A DNA stretch of 64,000 nucleotides from Hippopus hippopus (GCA_946811185.2 OX328097.1:61781063-61845062); one strand, 5' to 3'. Shown: positions 22,317 to 34,214, counted from the first letter of the stretch. Program-made: numbers and translations. The notes: generated by a model from the sequence alone, not told the origin.

Positions 22317-23901
22317 TTTTTAGCTCATCTTGAGCACGTTGTGATCGCCCTATGTCAGGCATCCGTCGTCCGTCAACAATTTCTTTAAACATCTTCTTCT
22401 CCTAAATCACTGGGCCAATCTTGATGAAACTTGGCAGGGATGTTCCTTGGGTGAAGCTCTACCAAAGTTGTTCAAAGAATTGAATTCCACCCATAACTCT
22501 GGTTGCCATGACAACAAAAAGGAAAAAAAATGCAAAATCTTTGAAAATCTTCTCTGAAGAAACTAGAAGGTGTAGAGCTTTGATATTTGGTATGTAGCAT
22601 CTCCTAGTGGACCTCAATCAAGTTTGTTCATATGATTACCCTGGGGTCAAAACTGGCCCCACCCCGGGGGCCACAAGTTCGAACATAGGATCAAAGAAGA
22701 AAACATTTAAAATTCTTCTTCTCTGAAACTGGAAGGCATAGAGCTTTGATATTTGGTATGTAGCATCCTCTAGTGGACCTCTACCAAGTCTGTTCATATG
22801 ATGCCCCTGGGGTCAAAACTGGCCCTGTCCTGGGGGTCACAAGTTCGAACATAGGAACAAAGAAGGAAAACTTTAAAATTTTTCTTCTCTGAAACTGGAA
22901 GGCATAGAGCTTTGATATTTGGTATGTAGCATCTCCCAGTAAACCTCTACCAAGTTTGTTCATATGATGCCCCTGGGGTCAAAACTGGCCCCGTCCCGGG
23001 GGTCACAAGTTTGAACATGGGAACAAAAAAGGAAAACTTTAAAATTCTTCTTCTCTAAAACTGGGAGGCGTAGAACTTTGACCTGAAATTTAGTCAGAGT
23101 ATTCGTCTTGCTAAAGTATCGGATGAGTTCGAAATTGGGTCACCTGGGATCATAAACTAGGTCACTAGGTCAAATTAAAGAAATACCTTGTGGGCACTCT
23201 AGAGGCTACATTTTTAGCTCAATTGACTTGAAAATTGGTCAGATTGTTTGTCTTGATAACATGTCACATGTAACTGAACTTGGGTCAACTGGGGTTATAA
23301 ACCAGGTCACTAGGTCACATTAAAGAAATACCTTGTGGGCACTCTAGCGGCCACATTTATTGGTCAATTGATTTGAAAGTTGGTCACAATGTTTGTCTTG
23401 ATAAAATCTAAGAGGAGTTCAAAATTGGGTCACCTGGGATCATAATCTAGGACACTAGGTCAAATTAAAAAAATACCTTGTGGACACTCTAGAGGCCACA
23501 TTTCTTGCTCAATTGACTTCAAAATTGGTCAGAATGTTTGTCTTGATGAAATATCGGATGAGTTTGAAATTGGTTCACCTGGGGTCATGGAGTAGGTCAC
23601 CAGGTCAAATTAAAGAAATACCTTGTGGACACTCTAGAGGCCACATTTATTGATCAATGTACTTGAAAACTGTTCAGAATGATTGTCTTGACAAATTTTT
23701 GATGAGTTCAAAATTGGGTCACCTTTGGTGATAAAGTAGGTCACTAGGTCAACTTAAGAAAATTCCTTGTGGACACTCTAGAGGCCACATTTTTAGTTCA
23801 ACTGACTTGACAAATGGTCAGAAATTGAATTATTCACGTGGAGTGAAATTTCGCCTATTGACTCAGGTGAGCGATCCAGGGCCATCATGGCCCTCTTGTT
23901 T
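22317..23901 (+). mobile_element. Tandem-core element, family A/E composite, inserted in LINE
   Basis: Starts TTTTTAGCTCATCTTGAGCACGTTGTGATCGCC. The left half has ~160-base units with 'gatatttggtatgtagcatctcctagtggacctctacc' and 'ggggtcaaaactggccc'. The right half has family-A units ('gagttcgaaattgggtcacctggg', 'actctagaggccacattt'). Ends ACTCAGGTGAGCGATCCAGGGCCATCATGGCCCTCTTGTTT. A second composite of the same design is at 28241, so this is a real subfamily and not a chance join. Flanking LINE coding sequence continues on both sides. Confidence 0.75.
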
Positions 23902-24199
23902 TATTATTTTGCAGAGCTGTTCACAATACTTTCTGCCAGAATTGAATAGTTTATTAATATCGAAAATATTGTCTGACCTTAATAAAGGTATATCTTCACA
24001 CCACACCATGTTTTTAATGTCTTTATATTGCCAAATTTTGCTTTAAATATCACTTTGCAGTAACAAATTGTCAACAATCGGCAGCTATGTCAAATTCAGT
24101 GAACTCTGTCGCCACTCCATTGTATCGATGCATTGTGGGTGAATGTATAAATACGGAATATTTCCTGCTGCATGTATTTGATTCGAGCCACGTGAGAAA

Positions 24200-24440
24200 A
24201 GCAAGATGTCAAAATTTACTTGCGCGACGAGAAGCAATACAAGCGCCAGGAAAGTTACTACAGCATAATACTCCTTTTATTATATACCTACACCTTTCAA
24301 CGAAAAAATATTGCAGTTGTTGACATTTTATTCCAAAACGAAAAGCAAAATAAATAATGATGTAGTAGCCAGTAACTTGGTTTTTATGAATGGCGGATGA
24401 ATATTATAACGCAAAATTTTGACCAATCAGATTGCAAATG
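24200..24440 (+). repeat. Dispersed repeat sharing 'ccaggaaagttactacagcataata'
   Basis: 24246-24440 is the reverse complement of about 56070-56285, with the same order of landmarks: ccaggaaagttactaca, cataatact.cttttattatatacctacacctttcaa, gacattttattc, gccagtaact, atgaatggc and ttgaccaatcagattgcaaat. It is a dispersed, probably palindromic non-autonomous element. No coding content. Confidence 0.5.
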
Positions 24441-26160
24441 AATACTGTAAATCACAGTATTTCCGCGCGAGCTTTATTTCGCGAAAGTCACCTACCTGAC
24501 TTATTCCGCAGATTTGTCAATTCGCGTCCGATGGTTTGTAATGTTTAATTCGCGTGACCCAAATGGCGATGGTGTAATTTCTGAATTTCCGGTTCGGGCT
24601 AAAACACAAGTAAAACACAAGTAAAAAAAGTTATTAATATTGCATAGCACTTAATATGAAAAAGGCAAAACCTCAATACGAGCGACGTGAATGATTTGTA
24701 GAACAAATATCTATTAACTCGAATGACGAGCTAGATTCTAGATCTTAAAATTAAAGGGTTTTGAGTTCGAATTTCGGCTTTGCCAAAACTAATTTTGAAC
24801 GTTTATACATGTGAAATAGAGCGAACTGTCCCTGGTTTTCTTAACAAAATAAAGCAGTTCCTTGAAATTTTCGTTAATTTATGTCCAGAAAAATAACTTG
24901 GAATGATTATTGGTTCTCATACTTGTAAAGACCATTTTACGGGAACGTTTCCTCTCTGCATGTAGTTCTAGATCTATGTAAAAGAGACTTTGATTTTTAC
25001 TAGGAATCGGTCAGTAGGTTGGGAAGAATATTGAGCAGTAAAAGGAACTTCTGGAACGCATGGTAGGTGCACTTGCCGCCGCAATGAATATACACACAAA
25101 AATAAAAAAAAAAAAAACCAGACAAAAACAGAATCTTTCTTTCATTTCTTCGTTAGCAAACAGGTCTACCCATGTTTAACCAGGAATTTCTTTAAAATCA
25201 AGAGTGCGTAGATCGCTAAAATCAGATTTTAATCTAATTTTAATCTAAATCTATAGATCTATGTAGCTTACCTTTTTCATCCTATCTGCTTTCCTACACG
25301 TCCATCGTTGAAACAGTGGTCAGTGCAGAGACAAGAATGAATTCTGTCACAATGACTAGATCTCGATCTATCATCAATCCTAGGAAAGAAATTTTCCGAG
25401 TTATCGGATAGATAGATCTATCCAACTTATGGCAAAAAAACCCGCCAAACTTTTAGATCTATCAACAAGCTTTCGTAACTTTAAATAATATATTTGAGCC
25501 ATGTTGCGGTAAAAGAGGGTTTAATGCATCTCCGTGATGCATGATACCAAGCAAGTCATTACATAATTATACATCCATAATGTATGATAACTGACTGAAT
25601 CAAAAGGCATGCATACTGGTCCTTTGACATGCAGAATGTTGAAAAATAGATCTAGCAAAGAGTTTTGACCCAGGTTAGCTTGCGCGGACTGCACAGGCAG
25701 ACCTGGGTCGATAGATTTTGCAATGCATTAAGCCCCCTTTTTACAGATCATAAATCCGGCTTTCTCTTTAAATGGTATTTTGAAACTAGTTTAGTCATGA
25801 TACTGTATCTTCGACACAATGTTTTCCGCGAAAAAACGGCTCGTGCATGACGTAAGAATAGTATGATTTATGACGTCATTATTTGCTAGCATAGATCATT
25901 GCGTATGTTTATACACAAATGGACGCCTACTACGCTGAAAGTAGGTAAGAAATTAGATAATCTATACTCATTAACTGATAATGATTTTTAAGTAATCATC
26001 CGCTCGGTAGATAATTATTGTCATTTTTGACCAATCAGGTAGATCTACTTGTGCGAAAGATTGTCATACGTGTGACTCTGTGCGACTAACCGGAAGACAC
26101 TCAATTTTTAGTCATCCCTATTTAGATTTAGACTAAAACCCAGAACGAAGTCGAATTTAA
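24441..26160. other. No gene recognised; SINE-like fragments near 25020-25080 and 25290-25410
   Basis: Fragments such as 'gggaagaatattgagcagtaaaaggaacttctggaacgcatggtaggtgcactt' (plus) and 'gaaacagtggtcagtgcagagacaagaatgaattctgtcacaatgac' (minus sense) match the bodies of the SINEs at 45427-45720 and 53340-53665. The rest is AT-rich and has many 'tagatctat' phrases. Confidence 0.4.
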
Positions 26161-26199
26161 TTTTTAAAAATCTAGAACGGTGTTACCGCAAAACGAGCT

Positions 26200-26385
26200 T
26201 CGCTCGTTACGGGCTTCGCCCGTAATTCGCTGTCGCTCGTTATAAATCAGTCATCCGTGAATAGCAAACCCCTCGCGGGATAAGTATGGGATAGAAAACG
26301 AGTGCCGTGGATATGGGAAATATACACGAGCGTTAGCGAGTGTATATTTCCCATATATCACGGCACGAGATTTTCTATCTAACTT
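26200..26385. repeat. Cluster of hairpins including a ~90-bp near-perfect palindrome
   Basis: 26290-26379 is a large palindrome: GATAGAAAACGAGTGCCGTG...GGGAAATATACACGAGCG meets its complement CGAGTGTATATTTCCC...CACGGCACGAGATTTTCTATC. Just upstream are small hairpins CGAGCTTCGCTCG and ACGGGCTTCGCCCGT (about 26199-26233). This looks like a foldback or MITE-type end. No ORF is involved. Confidence 0.6.
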
Positions 26386-26740
26386 AGACCACGTGACTAT
26401 TAATTCATTCGTGCTTTTCATGTCAAATGTACATGTGCGTATGAGAAAAAAAAGCTTGTTACAAAATGGAGTCATTCTGTTCGTTGCAATGAAAGGTCTT
26501 GCACCAGATTCAAAAGAAACAAATAAAAGGTATAATTTCTATCAAAATGCTAAATTATTCATTAGGATATTCAATCAAGGTAAACCTTATTGTGGAGTGT
26601 TCAAGATCGAACTAGTATTTGTCTTCAATATTTTGAAAACGTTACGTTTCGACTGAACCTTTTTTTATTACGAAAAACATAGAATGTTTTTGAGAAATAA
26701 TGTTCTTTTTTATCAAGTACGTTTAGTACGTGAATTTCTG

Positions 26741-27002
26741 CCCAGCCTTGTAGCTCAGTGGCTAGCGTATCTGACTTGTGAGCTGGTAGTTGCACGTTCG
26801 ATACCCGGTTGCGGCAAGCTGCCTTTCCCTCGATTTTTCGCTTCTCACCTCTGATGCATGTGAGGAAAGTAGACACTTGGAAAGAAAGTTTTTGTCAGTA
26901 CTGGTGTGAGAAAGCCAGAGACCATATGCATAGGTCCACTGACCGCCGTGATATGACCTTACAGCTATTAAAACGGCGTTAAACTCTTGTAAAAACAAAC
27001 TC
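26741..27002 (+). mobile_element. tRNA-derived SINE
   Basis: A tRNA-like head carries an A box TAGCTCAGTGG (26751-26761) and a B box GTTCGATACC (26796-26805) at normal spacing. The body follows, then the tail 'gaccgccgtgatatgacc...aaaacggcgttaaactcttg', a tail type common in molluscan SINEs. A second tail fragment ('gcataggttcactgaccgccgtgatatcatc') lies at about 27115-27145. Confidence 0.75.
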
Positions 27003-27245
27003 AAGAGCGCAGTGGAATTTATTTTTTAGTTAAAATGAATTTTTACTTTTTTTGAAATATAGAGAAAAAATGCCTATTTGTTTTGTTATGGTATGAGAAA
27101 GGTAGGAAACATATGCATAGGTTCACTGACCGCCGTGATATCATCTAATACCAAAATTAGTTTTTTCCTTACTGGAGTCTTATTTTTTCTTCTGTCAAAA
27201 ACACACTCCACTGACAAGGTTACTTTAGTAAATTGGTAAGTAAGT

Positions 27246-27298
27246 GCAATACTATTCTAAGTGCTTTTATATTGTATACGCACTTAGAATAGTATTGC
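27246..27298. repeat. Perfect 19-bp inverted repeat
   Basis: GCAATACTATTCTAAGTGC (27246-27264) and its exact complement (27280-27298) enclose a 15-base loop. It probably belongs to the same AT-rich MITE-like block as the hairpins at 26.2-26.4 kb. Confidence 0.7.
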
Positions 27299-27539
27299 TC
27301 TCACTCATCGAAATGCTGTATCCGATCCCCTGAAGCGTATTTTCCAAATTGTGTTTTACCGCGACAGATACATTTTGCTCTGACTCGATATTGCAAACAA
27401 AACTTGTCGGAATTCACGTGCAGGATATACTAGCATTGTATATCTGGATATACAGCTGTGGGAGTTGTATCTTCTATATATACTTTTGAAATACTGATCG
27501 CTGATTGGTCAATTCACTACATGCGTGGTCTAACTTGTT

Positions 27540-28240
27540 TTTGTGGCATTTGTCGAAGACAATGCCACTATGAGATCAATAATAAATGTTCAATATCGAA
27601 TTTTGAAGTACATGTATAGTATTTTGTCCAAAACCGAAGGAAGTAAACCCAATTAAACTCAATTTTTCAAGACAAATGAGTTTTTCAATAGCACTCAGAT
27701 ATATAATTGGAAATGGCGTATTGAAATAAACTGCAAAAGGCTATCGATCGTGGAAATACTTCTTTTTGAGTAAAAATAGCTTCACCTCTTCATAGCCTTC
27801 TATTGGCGCAATGATATGCACAAAATTTGTCTTCTGACCGCTTTGCTTCCGGGGTTGTTCGTTCCAAAACCAGTTCGTCCCTGGGCTTGTTCGTCCCATG
27901 ATTGCACGCTACTCATTTGATTATGCATGAATATTTACAGGAAGAAAACTTTATTGTAATGTTGGGAATTAGGTCCTGACGGCCAAAGATATCTCAAAAT
28001 CATAGTATTAATTGAATTCAATATATTTACATGGCTTCTCTCTCTACCCATCGTGCATCCTTCCGTCAAGGGACGTTACTCCTGACTCCTCTCGAAAGAT
28101 CAAATGGAGACCACCAATACACAAATAACGCAAACGTAGGCACCAGTAATCTCCCTTTAACCAAAGAGACGTATTAATTTGCTTAGGAGGTTGATTTTCA
28201 AGTTAATATTTAAATAATATTTCTCATTTTTTTTTTTTTT
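27540..28240. other. No gene recognised
   Basis: AT-rich with short open frames only, ending in a T-run (28225-28242) that abuts the next tandem-core element. Confidence 0.35.
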
Positions 28241-29556
28241 TTAGCTCACCTGAGCACGAAGTGCTAAGGTGAGGTATTGTGATCGGTCATTGTCCGGCGT
28301 CCATCTGTCCGTCTGTCCACAATTCCTTTAAACATCTTCTCCTCCTAAACCGCTGGGCCAATCTTGGTGAAATTTGGCAGGGATGTTCCTTGGGTGAAGC
28401 TCTACCAAAGTTGTTCAAGACTTTGAATTCCACCCTTAACTCTGGTTGCTATGGCAACAGAAAGGAAAAAAATAGCAAAATCTTTGAAAATCTTCTCTGA
28501 CATTAGAAGGCGTAGAGCTTTGGTATTTGGTATGTAGCATCTCCTAGTGGACCTCTACTAAGTTTGTTCATATGATGCCCCTGGGGTTAAAACTGGCCGC
28601 GCCCCGGGGGTCACAAGTTCGAACATAGGAACAAAGAAAGAAAACTTTAAAATTCTTCTTCTCTGAAACTGGAAGGCATGGAGCTGTGATATTTGGCATC
28701 TAGCATCTCCTAGTGGACCTCTACCGATTTGTTCATATGATGCCCCTGGGGTCAAAACTGGCCCTGCCCCAGGGGTCACAATTTCGAACATAGGAACAAA
28801 GAAGGAAAACTTTAAAATTCTTCTTCTCTAAAACTGGAAGGTGTGGATCTTTGATATTTGGTATGTAGCAATTCCTAGTGGACCTCTACCAAATTTGTTC
28901 AATGATGCCGCTGGGGTCAAAACTGGCCCTGCCCCGGGGGTCACAAGTTCGAACAAAGGAACAAAGAAGGAAAACTTTAAAATTCTTCTTTTCTAAAACT
29001 GGAAAGCATAGAGCTTTGTTATTTGGTATGTAGTGAACCTGTTCTGAGTTTGTTAGCCCACCTGAGCACAACGTGTTCAGTCAGTTCAAAATTGGGTCAC
29101 CTGGGGTCATAAACTAGGTCTCAAGGTTAAATTAAACTAATACTTTTTGGGCACTCTAGAGGCCATATTTTTTGCTCAATTGACTTGACAATTTGTCTTG
29201 ATGAAATATTGGGTGAGTTTGGAATTGGGTCACCTGGGGTCATGAACTAGGTCACTTGGTCAAATTTAAGAAATACCTTGTGGGCACTCTAGAGGCCACA
29301 TTTATTGCTGAATTAACTTGAAAACTGTTCAGAATGTTTGTCTTGATAAATGTTTTGACGAGTTCTAAATTGGGTCACATCGGGTGATAAATTAGGTCAC
29401 TAGGTCAACTTCAGGAAATTCCTTGTAGACGCTCCAGAGGCCACATTTTAAGCTCAATTGACCAGACAATTGGTCAGAAATTGAATTACGCACGTGGAGT
29501 GAATTTCGCCTATTGACTCAGGTGAGCGATCCAGGACCATCATGGCCTTCCTGTTT
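28241..29556 (+). mobile_element. Tandem-core element, family A/E composite
   Basis: 5' end TTAGCTCACCTGAGCACGAAGTGCTAAGGTGAGG. Then a GTCC simple repeat, a 'ctctggttgctatggcaac' X-box-like site (28444-28457, one mismatch from the palindrome), three ~160-base 'gatatttggtatgtagcatct' units, an internal partial second head at about 29055 ('agcccacctgagcacaacgtgttcag') and family-A units. 3' end ACTCAGGTGAGCGATCCAGGACCATCATGGCCTTCCTGTTTT. Same composite layout as 22317-23901. Confidence 0.7.
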
Positions 29557-30068
29557 TCAAATTATTAATTCTACACAGTGGCTTCCTTGACAAATGCCAC
29601 ATCAGCGTTCTCAATCCAAGACGTACCATTATTTCTCCCCGAAATCAGTCATTAGTTAGTTTTATATAGCAAATTTCACTGATCCATCGTATGGGCTTAT
29701 CTAAAAGGAAAGGGACAAAGGGCGTTAAACGCCTTACAGACGATTTCTCTGAAATAAGGCGTGTATTTCTGGAAAAAATACAAACAAGCATCGAGAAATA
29801 AAAACCCTGGTTGAAATAGTAATTAATTGCGATCAAACTGGTAGTAACTTTGTCCCGGTCAGTGGTTGGACAGTAGAGAAGAAAGGTTAGAAACAGGTAG
29901 AGTGCATACTTCATAAATTTATTAAACGATCTCTGGTTTTACATCAAGCAGCAATTTAGTTTGTTTTTTTCCCGCAATGTTTTCTGCTCTAAAAAAATAA
30001 ATTTCATGATTGAAGACATTTACTTAGTCGGCTGCAAATGCTTTCACTTTGAAACAGTCATTTTATCC
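29557..30068. other. No gene recognised
   Basis: AT-rich spacer between two tandem-core elements. Nothing supported. Confidence 0.35.
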
Positions 30069-31713
30069 TTTTTATACGCCCGTCGAAGACGGGACGTATT
30101 ATGGGATCACCCGTGGCGGGCGGCGTCCCCATTCTTTGTCCGGAGCAAATCTCCAAAACTATGCTAGCTACGGTTATGAAATTTCATGGGTGGATAGATC
30201 TCATCAAGGCGGAGTGCAGTGCACAGGAATCATAACTCTCGCTTGCTTAATTTTTGAGTTATTGCCCTTTGTTGTTTTTCATACTTGAATTTTGTCCGGA
30301 GCATATCTCCAAAACTATACTAGCTACGGTTATGAAACTTCATGGGTGGATAGATCTCATCAAGGCGGAGTGCAGTGCACAGGAATCATAACTCTTGCTT
30401 CCTTAATTTTTGAGTTATTGCACTTTGTTGTTTTTCATACTTGAATTTTGTCCGGAGCATATCTCCAAGACTATACTAGCTAAGGTTATGAAACTTCATG
30501 GGTGGATAGATCTCATCAAGGGGGAGTGCAGTGCACAGGAATAATAACTCTTGCTTCCTTAATTTTTGAGTTATTGCCCTTTGTTGTTTTTCATACTTGA
30601 ATTTTGTCCGAAGCATATCTCCAAGACTATACTAGCTAAGGTTATGAAATTTCATGGGTGGATAGATCTTATCAAGGGGGAGTGCAGTGCACAGGAATCA
30701 TAACTCTTGCTTGCTTAATTTTTGAGTTATTGCCCTTTGTTGTTTTTCATACTTGAATTTTGTCCGGAGCATATCTCCAAGACTATACTAGCTAAGGTTA
30801 TGAAACTTCATGGGTGGATAGATCTTATAAAGGGGGGTTGCAGTGCACAGGAATCTTAACTCTTGCTTCCTTAATTTTTGAGTTATTTCCCTTTGTTTAT
30901 ATTCATACTTGAATTTTGTCCAAAGCATATCTCCAAAACTATGCTAGCTACGGTTATGAAACTTCATGGGTGGATAGATCTCATTAAGGGGGAGTGCAGT
31001 GCGAAAGAACCATAACTCTACCTCGTGCTGTCTTTGAGTTATTTCCCTTTGATCGTCATTTTTACAGCATTTTCTGCTTGTCCGGAGCATAACTTTGTCA
31101 TCTCCAGTCCAATTGACCTGAAACTTGGCATGTGTGTTTGTTGCAATAATACGGAGTGCAGTGCGAAAGAACCATAACTCTACCTCGTGCTGTCTTTGAG
31201 TTATTTCCCTTTGATCGTCATTTTACAGCATTTTCTGCTTGTCTGGTGCATAACTTTGTCATCTCCAGTCCGATTGACTTGAAACTTGGCATGTGTGTTA
31301 GTTGCAATAATACGGAGTGCAGTGCAAAAGAACCATAACTCTACCTCGTGCTGCCTTGAGTTATTTCCCTTTGATCGTCATTTTTACAGCATTTTCTGCT
31401 TGTCTGGAGCATAATTTTGTCATCTCCAGTCCGATTGACTTGAAACTTGGTATGCATGTTTGTTGCAATATTACGGAGTACAGTGCACAAGAACAATAAC
31501 TCTACCTAGTGCGGATTTCGAGTAATTCCACTTTGATCTTCATTTTTACCGTATTTCTTGCTTGTCTGGAACGGAACTTTGTCACCTCAAGTCAAATTGA
31601 CTTGAGACTTGGTAAACATGTTTGTTGCATTACCTGCCCTTTACGATTATTATACCCCCTTGACAACTGGCGGTGGGACGGGCGTATCTTGCGACAATTT
31701 GCCGCTCTTGTTT
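30069..31713 (+). mobile_element. Tandem-core element, family C (ATACGCCCGTC ends)
   Basis: Opens TTTTTATACGCCCGTCGAAGACGGGACGTATTATGGGAT, a hairpin. About six units of roughly 155-158 bases follow ('tgtccggagcatatctccaaaactatactagctacggttatgaaacttcatgggtgg'; 'gttattgccctttgttgtttttcatacttgaat'), then four units with 'gtgcagtgcgaaagaaccataactctacctcgtgctg'. It closes GGCGGTGGGACGGGCGTATCTTGCGACAATTTGCCGCTCTTGTTT. ATACGCCCGTC/GACGGGCGTAT are the subterminal inverted repeats and CTCTTGTTT is the terminus shared with family A. Units are unusually uniform, which points to recent amplification. Confidence 0.75.
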
Positions 31714-31734
31714 CCACAATGATTTCTATTATAC

Positions 31735-32481
31735 GAATACTGAACTATCATGTAGAAAATGTTGGCTGAAAAGAGAAAAAGGAAGACAAAGTAGAATTGA
31801 ATCAGCGCTGAACCTAGTAGAATTACTACCACTCTACTACCATAGGAGAACAAACAACCTCGATAGATGGTACTTCAGTACGAAGCAAGATCTAACCAAG
31901 ACATGCTCACAGTTCTACCAGTAGTTTTAACATTTGACAAGGACAACTCCTCCATCAAACGCGCGATACTCAGTCTCTGGCCACTCATCAATGTAACTCT
32001 CCCTGAGATTTTCCCCATTTACCCTACATTCGCCAACAAAATAGGATCCAAAGTACAGGACTCCATCACCTGCGCCAGATTCTCAAGTAAAATCCCTTCA
32101 AAATCTGGTGTTGTCCTATGCAACTTTGTTGAAGACTGCACACTTCCTAACTGCAACTTCTGCAGTCGGATGAACAAAAGCTAAGTCTTCCAAAGTACTT
32201 ACACATCGCTTAAATATCACTGCAAATTAAGAGGACACTGTACAACCAAGAACGTTGTCTATCTCTTAACGTGAAACTAGCGTTACAAACAATACGTGGG
32301 AGAAACTCAACGGAAGTTCCAAATTAGGATTAAGGAACACCTCAGGGACATACGCCTAAATAAAGACACTCCCATGGCCAATCACTTCAACTCAGATTCT
32401 CACACTCAAATCCGCACTGACCCAGAGTCTGCCAACGAGAATCTTATTGGATCTACCAACTCCACACTCTCTATCCGGTAG
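31735..32481 (+). pseudogene. Penelope-like element, 3' part with GIY-YIG endonuclease remnant
   Basis: Plus-strand frames read TVLPVVLTFDKDNSSIKRAI, then a segment ending CNFCSRMNKS, then CTTKNVVYLLT, KQYVGETQRKFQIRIKEHLR and DTPMANHFNSDSH. VVYL...KQYVGET is the degenerate GIY-YIG signature, and the linker and C-terminus are those of Penelope-like retroelement proteins, where the nuclease follows the reverse transcriptase. Frameshifts or stops lie around 32180-32290. The RT domain is absent, so the copy is a 5'-truncated, dead remnant. Confidence 0.7.
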
Positions 32482-32837
32482 GGATCAACATCTCAGGATA
32501 ACCGGGAAACCTGCACTCAGCCATCTTATTTTCACTGAACTATCATGTTTTAAGAAACATTTCATTTGTCGTCTGCAATATGCTTTCAATTTGGACCAGT
32601 CTAAAATTTTGTCTTTTGACGTTCCCCTTGAATGCGCTATATAATCGTGTGTTTTCTGCCTGATGTCCAATTTGATAACGGATCTATACCGGTATTGTAG
32701 GCCAACACCATGACAATTGATTCATTTAAATTGACTTGTTTTTGTGTTGGCATAGCAATTGAATTATACAGAATTGTGTCAAACAGACCATGTGTTCCTA
32801 TTGTTATTAAAACATGTTTTCACACCTTTCAGGTACG

Positions 32838-33077
32838 TTCAAAAGATCATCCGGCCCATTAGACCTTAGCGTAAATCATGTATTTAAGCAGTGTATGAAG
32901 GGATAGTTTGAAGACTGGTACGCCTCTGAAGTGACCAAGCAGCTAAAAATAGATCCCGATATAGCTTCTGTAAATGTTGATCTGAAACTGTCCACTGTTA
33001 AGCCGTTGCCTGCCAAATGGGTTGTAAATAGTTTTGAAAATTGGAAACAAAAAGACAATCGAACGAGGATGAACTGA
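32838..33077 (+). pseudogene. pogo/Tigger-like DDE transposase, C-terminal remnant
   Basis: The frame reads GPLDLSVNHVFKQCMKG, an in-frame TAG, then FEDWYASEVTKQLKIDPD...VDLKLSTVKPLPAKW, ending at TGA 33075-33077. The '(LQ)PLDLSVN..FK' and 'WY...V..QL...VDL.LS..KPL.AKW' blocks are recalled from the C-terminal part of pogo/Tigger-type transposases of invertebrates. One internal stop and no N-terminal half, so it is a remnant. The family name is from memory and moderately sure. Confidence 0.55.
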
Positions 33078-33950
33078 TGCTGCGATTCATTCGAAAGAAT
33101 GTGAATGACCAAAACAAACAGGCCTACTTACTAGTTTGTGTTTGGTAACGATTTACACGGTGCTGTCATAGTTTGCATTTGCTTTCATGTTAATTACTTC
33201 TCAATTAAAGTCAACACTTAAGTCTGTATCTATGTCATACTGAAGAAAATGGGAGACTAGAACGAAATGTCATCATCTAGTAGACATTCGACGGTGCGAA
33301 CGTCATGCGATTTCGGACAGTTCTAATTCTCAGATACTTGTATAACTTCTGTTCTGTTTGCAAATTTACACGGCTTTTTGAAATCGCAATAGAGTCCATT
33401 TGCGAATAGTAACGAAAATAAAACCACCGCGAATAATACCCGATTTACAGTACATACTTATACCGCTCGTGACTTACGACATCATACCATATTTGGAACC
33501 ATATTTCACTGTGTAGATATGGATTTTTTTTCTGTCCTGTGTGATATTTTATCCGCATGCAATGCGTGTAATTTCACTGGACCACTTTCGGGTATATAAT
33601 AAAACAAGATATACTATGGAGTTCAAAAACTGCCAAAAATAATGGAACAGCGTACACAGTCTTTGTTTTAACAAATTAATGTAAGTATTGTGAAAAAATA
33701 TAACTTTTCAGTATATTTATCTCAATAAACTGTTGGTAACTGTAAAATTCAGTGAAAACACTATTAACAGTTCAGTTCGGTATTTTTAGTCTGTAATTGG
33801 CAAGATATACGGAAAAGTTGAAACTGAAAGAATCCCTTGACCCATTTTAATGTAAACACCAGACAGATGATGCTACGATCAAAATATCGCAAGATTTGTA
33901 AAAACTTGTAAATGGATTCATACAGTGGATAGATCAATACAATTTGGTGG
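33078..33950. other. No gene recognised
   Basis: AT-rich, with no ORF and no recognised repeat. Confidence 0.35.
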
Positions 33951-34214
33951 GACTATACTAATACACTATCAAATTTGGCTTGCTGCAGAACAACTTCTTT
34001 TGAGAAATTGTACTTTATTTCACTATTTATTTATGTTATCATGCCTACTTATTATGCTGTCTTAGTGGGCTCAAACCAAGTTGCAACAACAACAGCACCC
34101 TCCCATTTTGGGTGTGTTTGTCTCTTTCTATTATGATTTCATAATGTATGCTTGAAAATGAGCAGAACAATGGCCAGTTAAGCGATTCATGCCTTCAAGG
34201 GCCTCTAGTTTCTC
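33951..34214 (+). mobile_element. Family-F element, 3' end fragment
   Basis: Shares 'atgcctacttattatgctgtcttagtgggctcaa' with 38223-38260. It ends TGGCCAGTTAAGCGATTCATGCCTTCAAGGGCCTCTAGTTTC. TGGCCAGT is the inverted partner of ACTGGCCA in the family-F head, and CTCTAGTTT is the shared terminus. Confidence 0.5.

Larger units (their letters stand above)
19478..24042 (-). mobile_element. LINE (non-LTR retrotransposon) 3' portion, 5'-truncated, with two nested insertions
   Basis: On the minus strand an ORF2 C-terminal region reads through 24042-23904, 22316-22152 and 20790-20120, broken by a family-A element (22317-23901) and a mariner (20791-22151). Removing the mariner with one copy of its TA restores the frame exactly (...NGGIKYVKDMLNEDG...). 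A one-base frameshift lies near 20735, and another base is unresolved at the family-A junction. Visible features are KTWNDMKN, RIIHRILPTNSLL and the terminal zinc-binding-type block CSSCNRCEETIAHLFYEC. The element ends with a 3' UTR and CAATAAAGTTTTAAAAAAAA on the minus strand (about 19478-19497). An in-frame TAA at 24045-24043 marks the 5' break. The RT and endonuclease domains are not present. A CR1/L2-like clade is plausible but unproven. Confidence 0.75.

Noticed and set aside
26741..26820. A possible tRNA gene (A and B boxes present)
   Set aside because: The arms do not form a complete cloverleaf and the sequence continues into a SINE body and tail, so it is the head of a tRNA-derived SINE.
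30049..31769. Several 60-86-codon frames with repeated peptide phrases
   Set aside because: They are translations of family-C tandem units.
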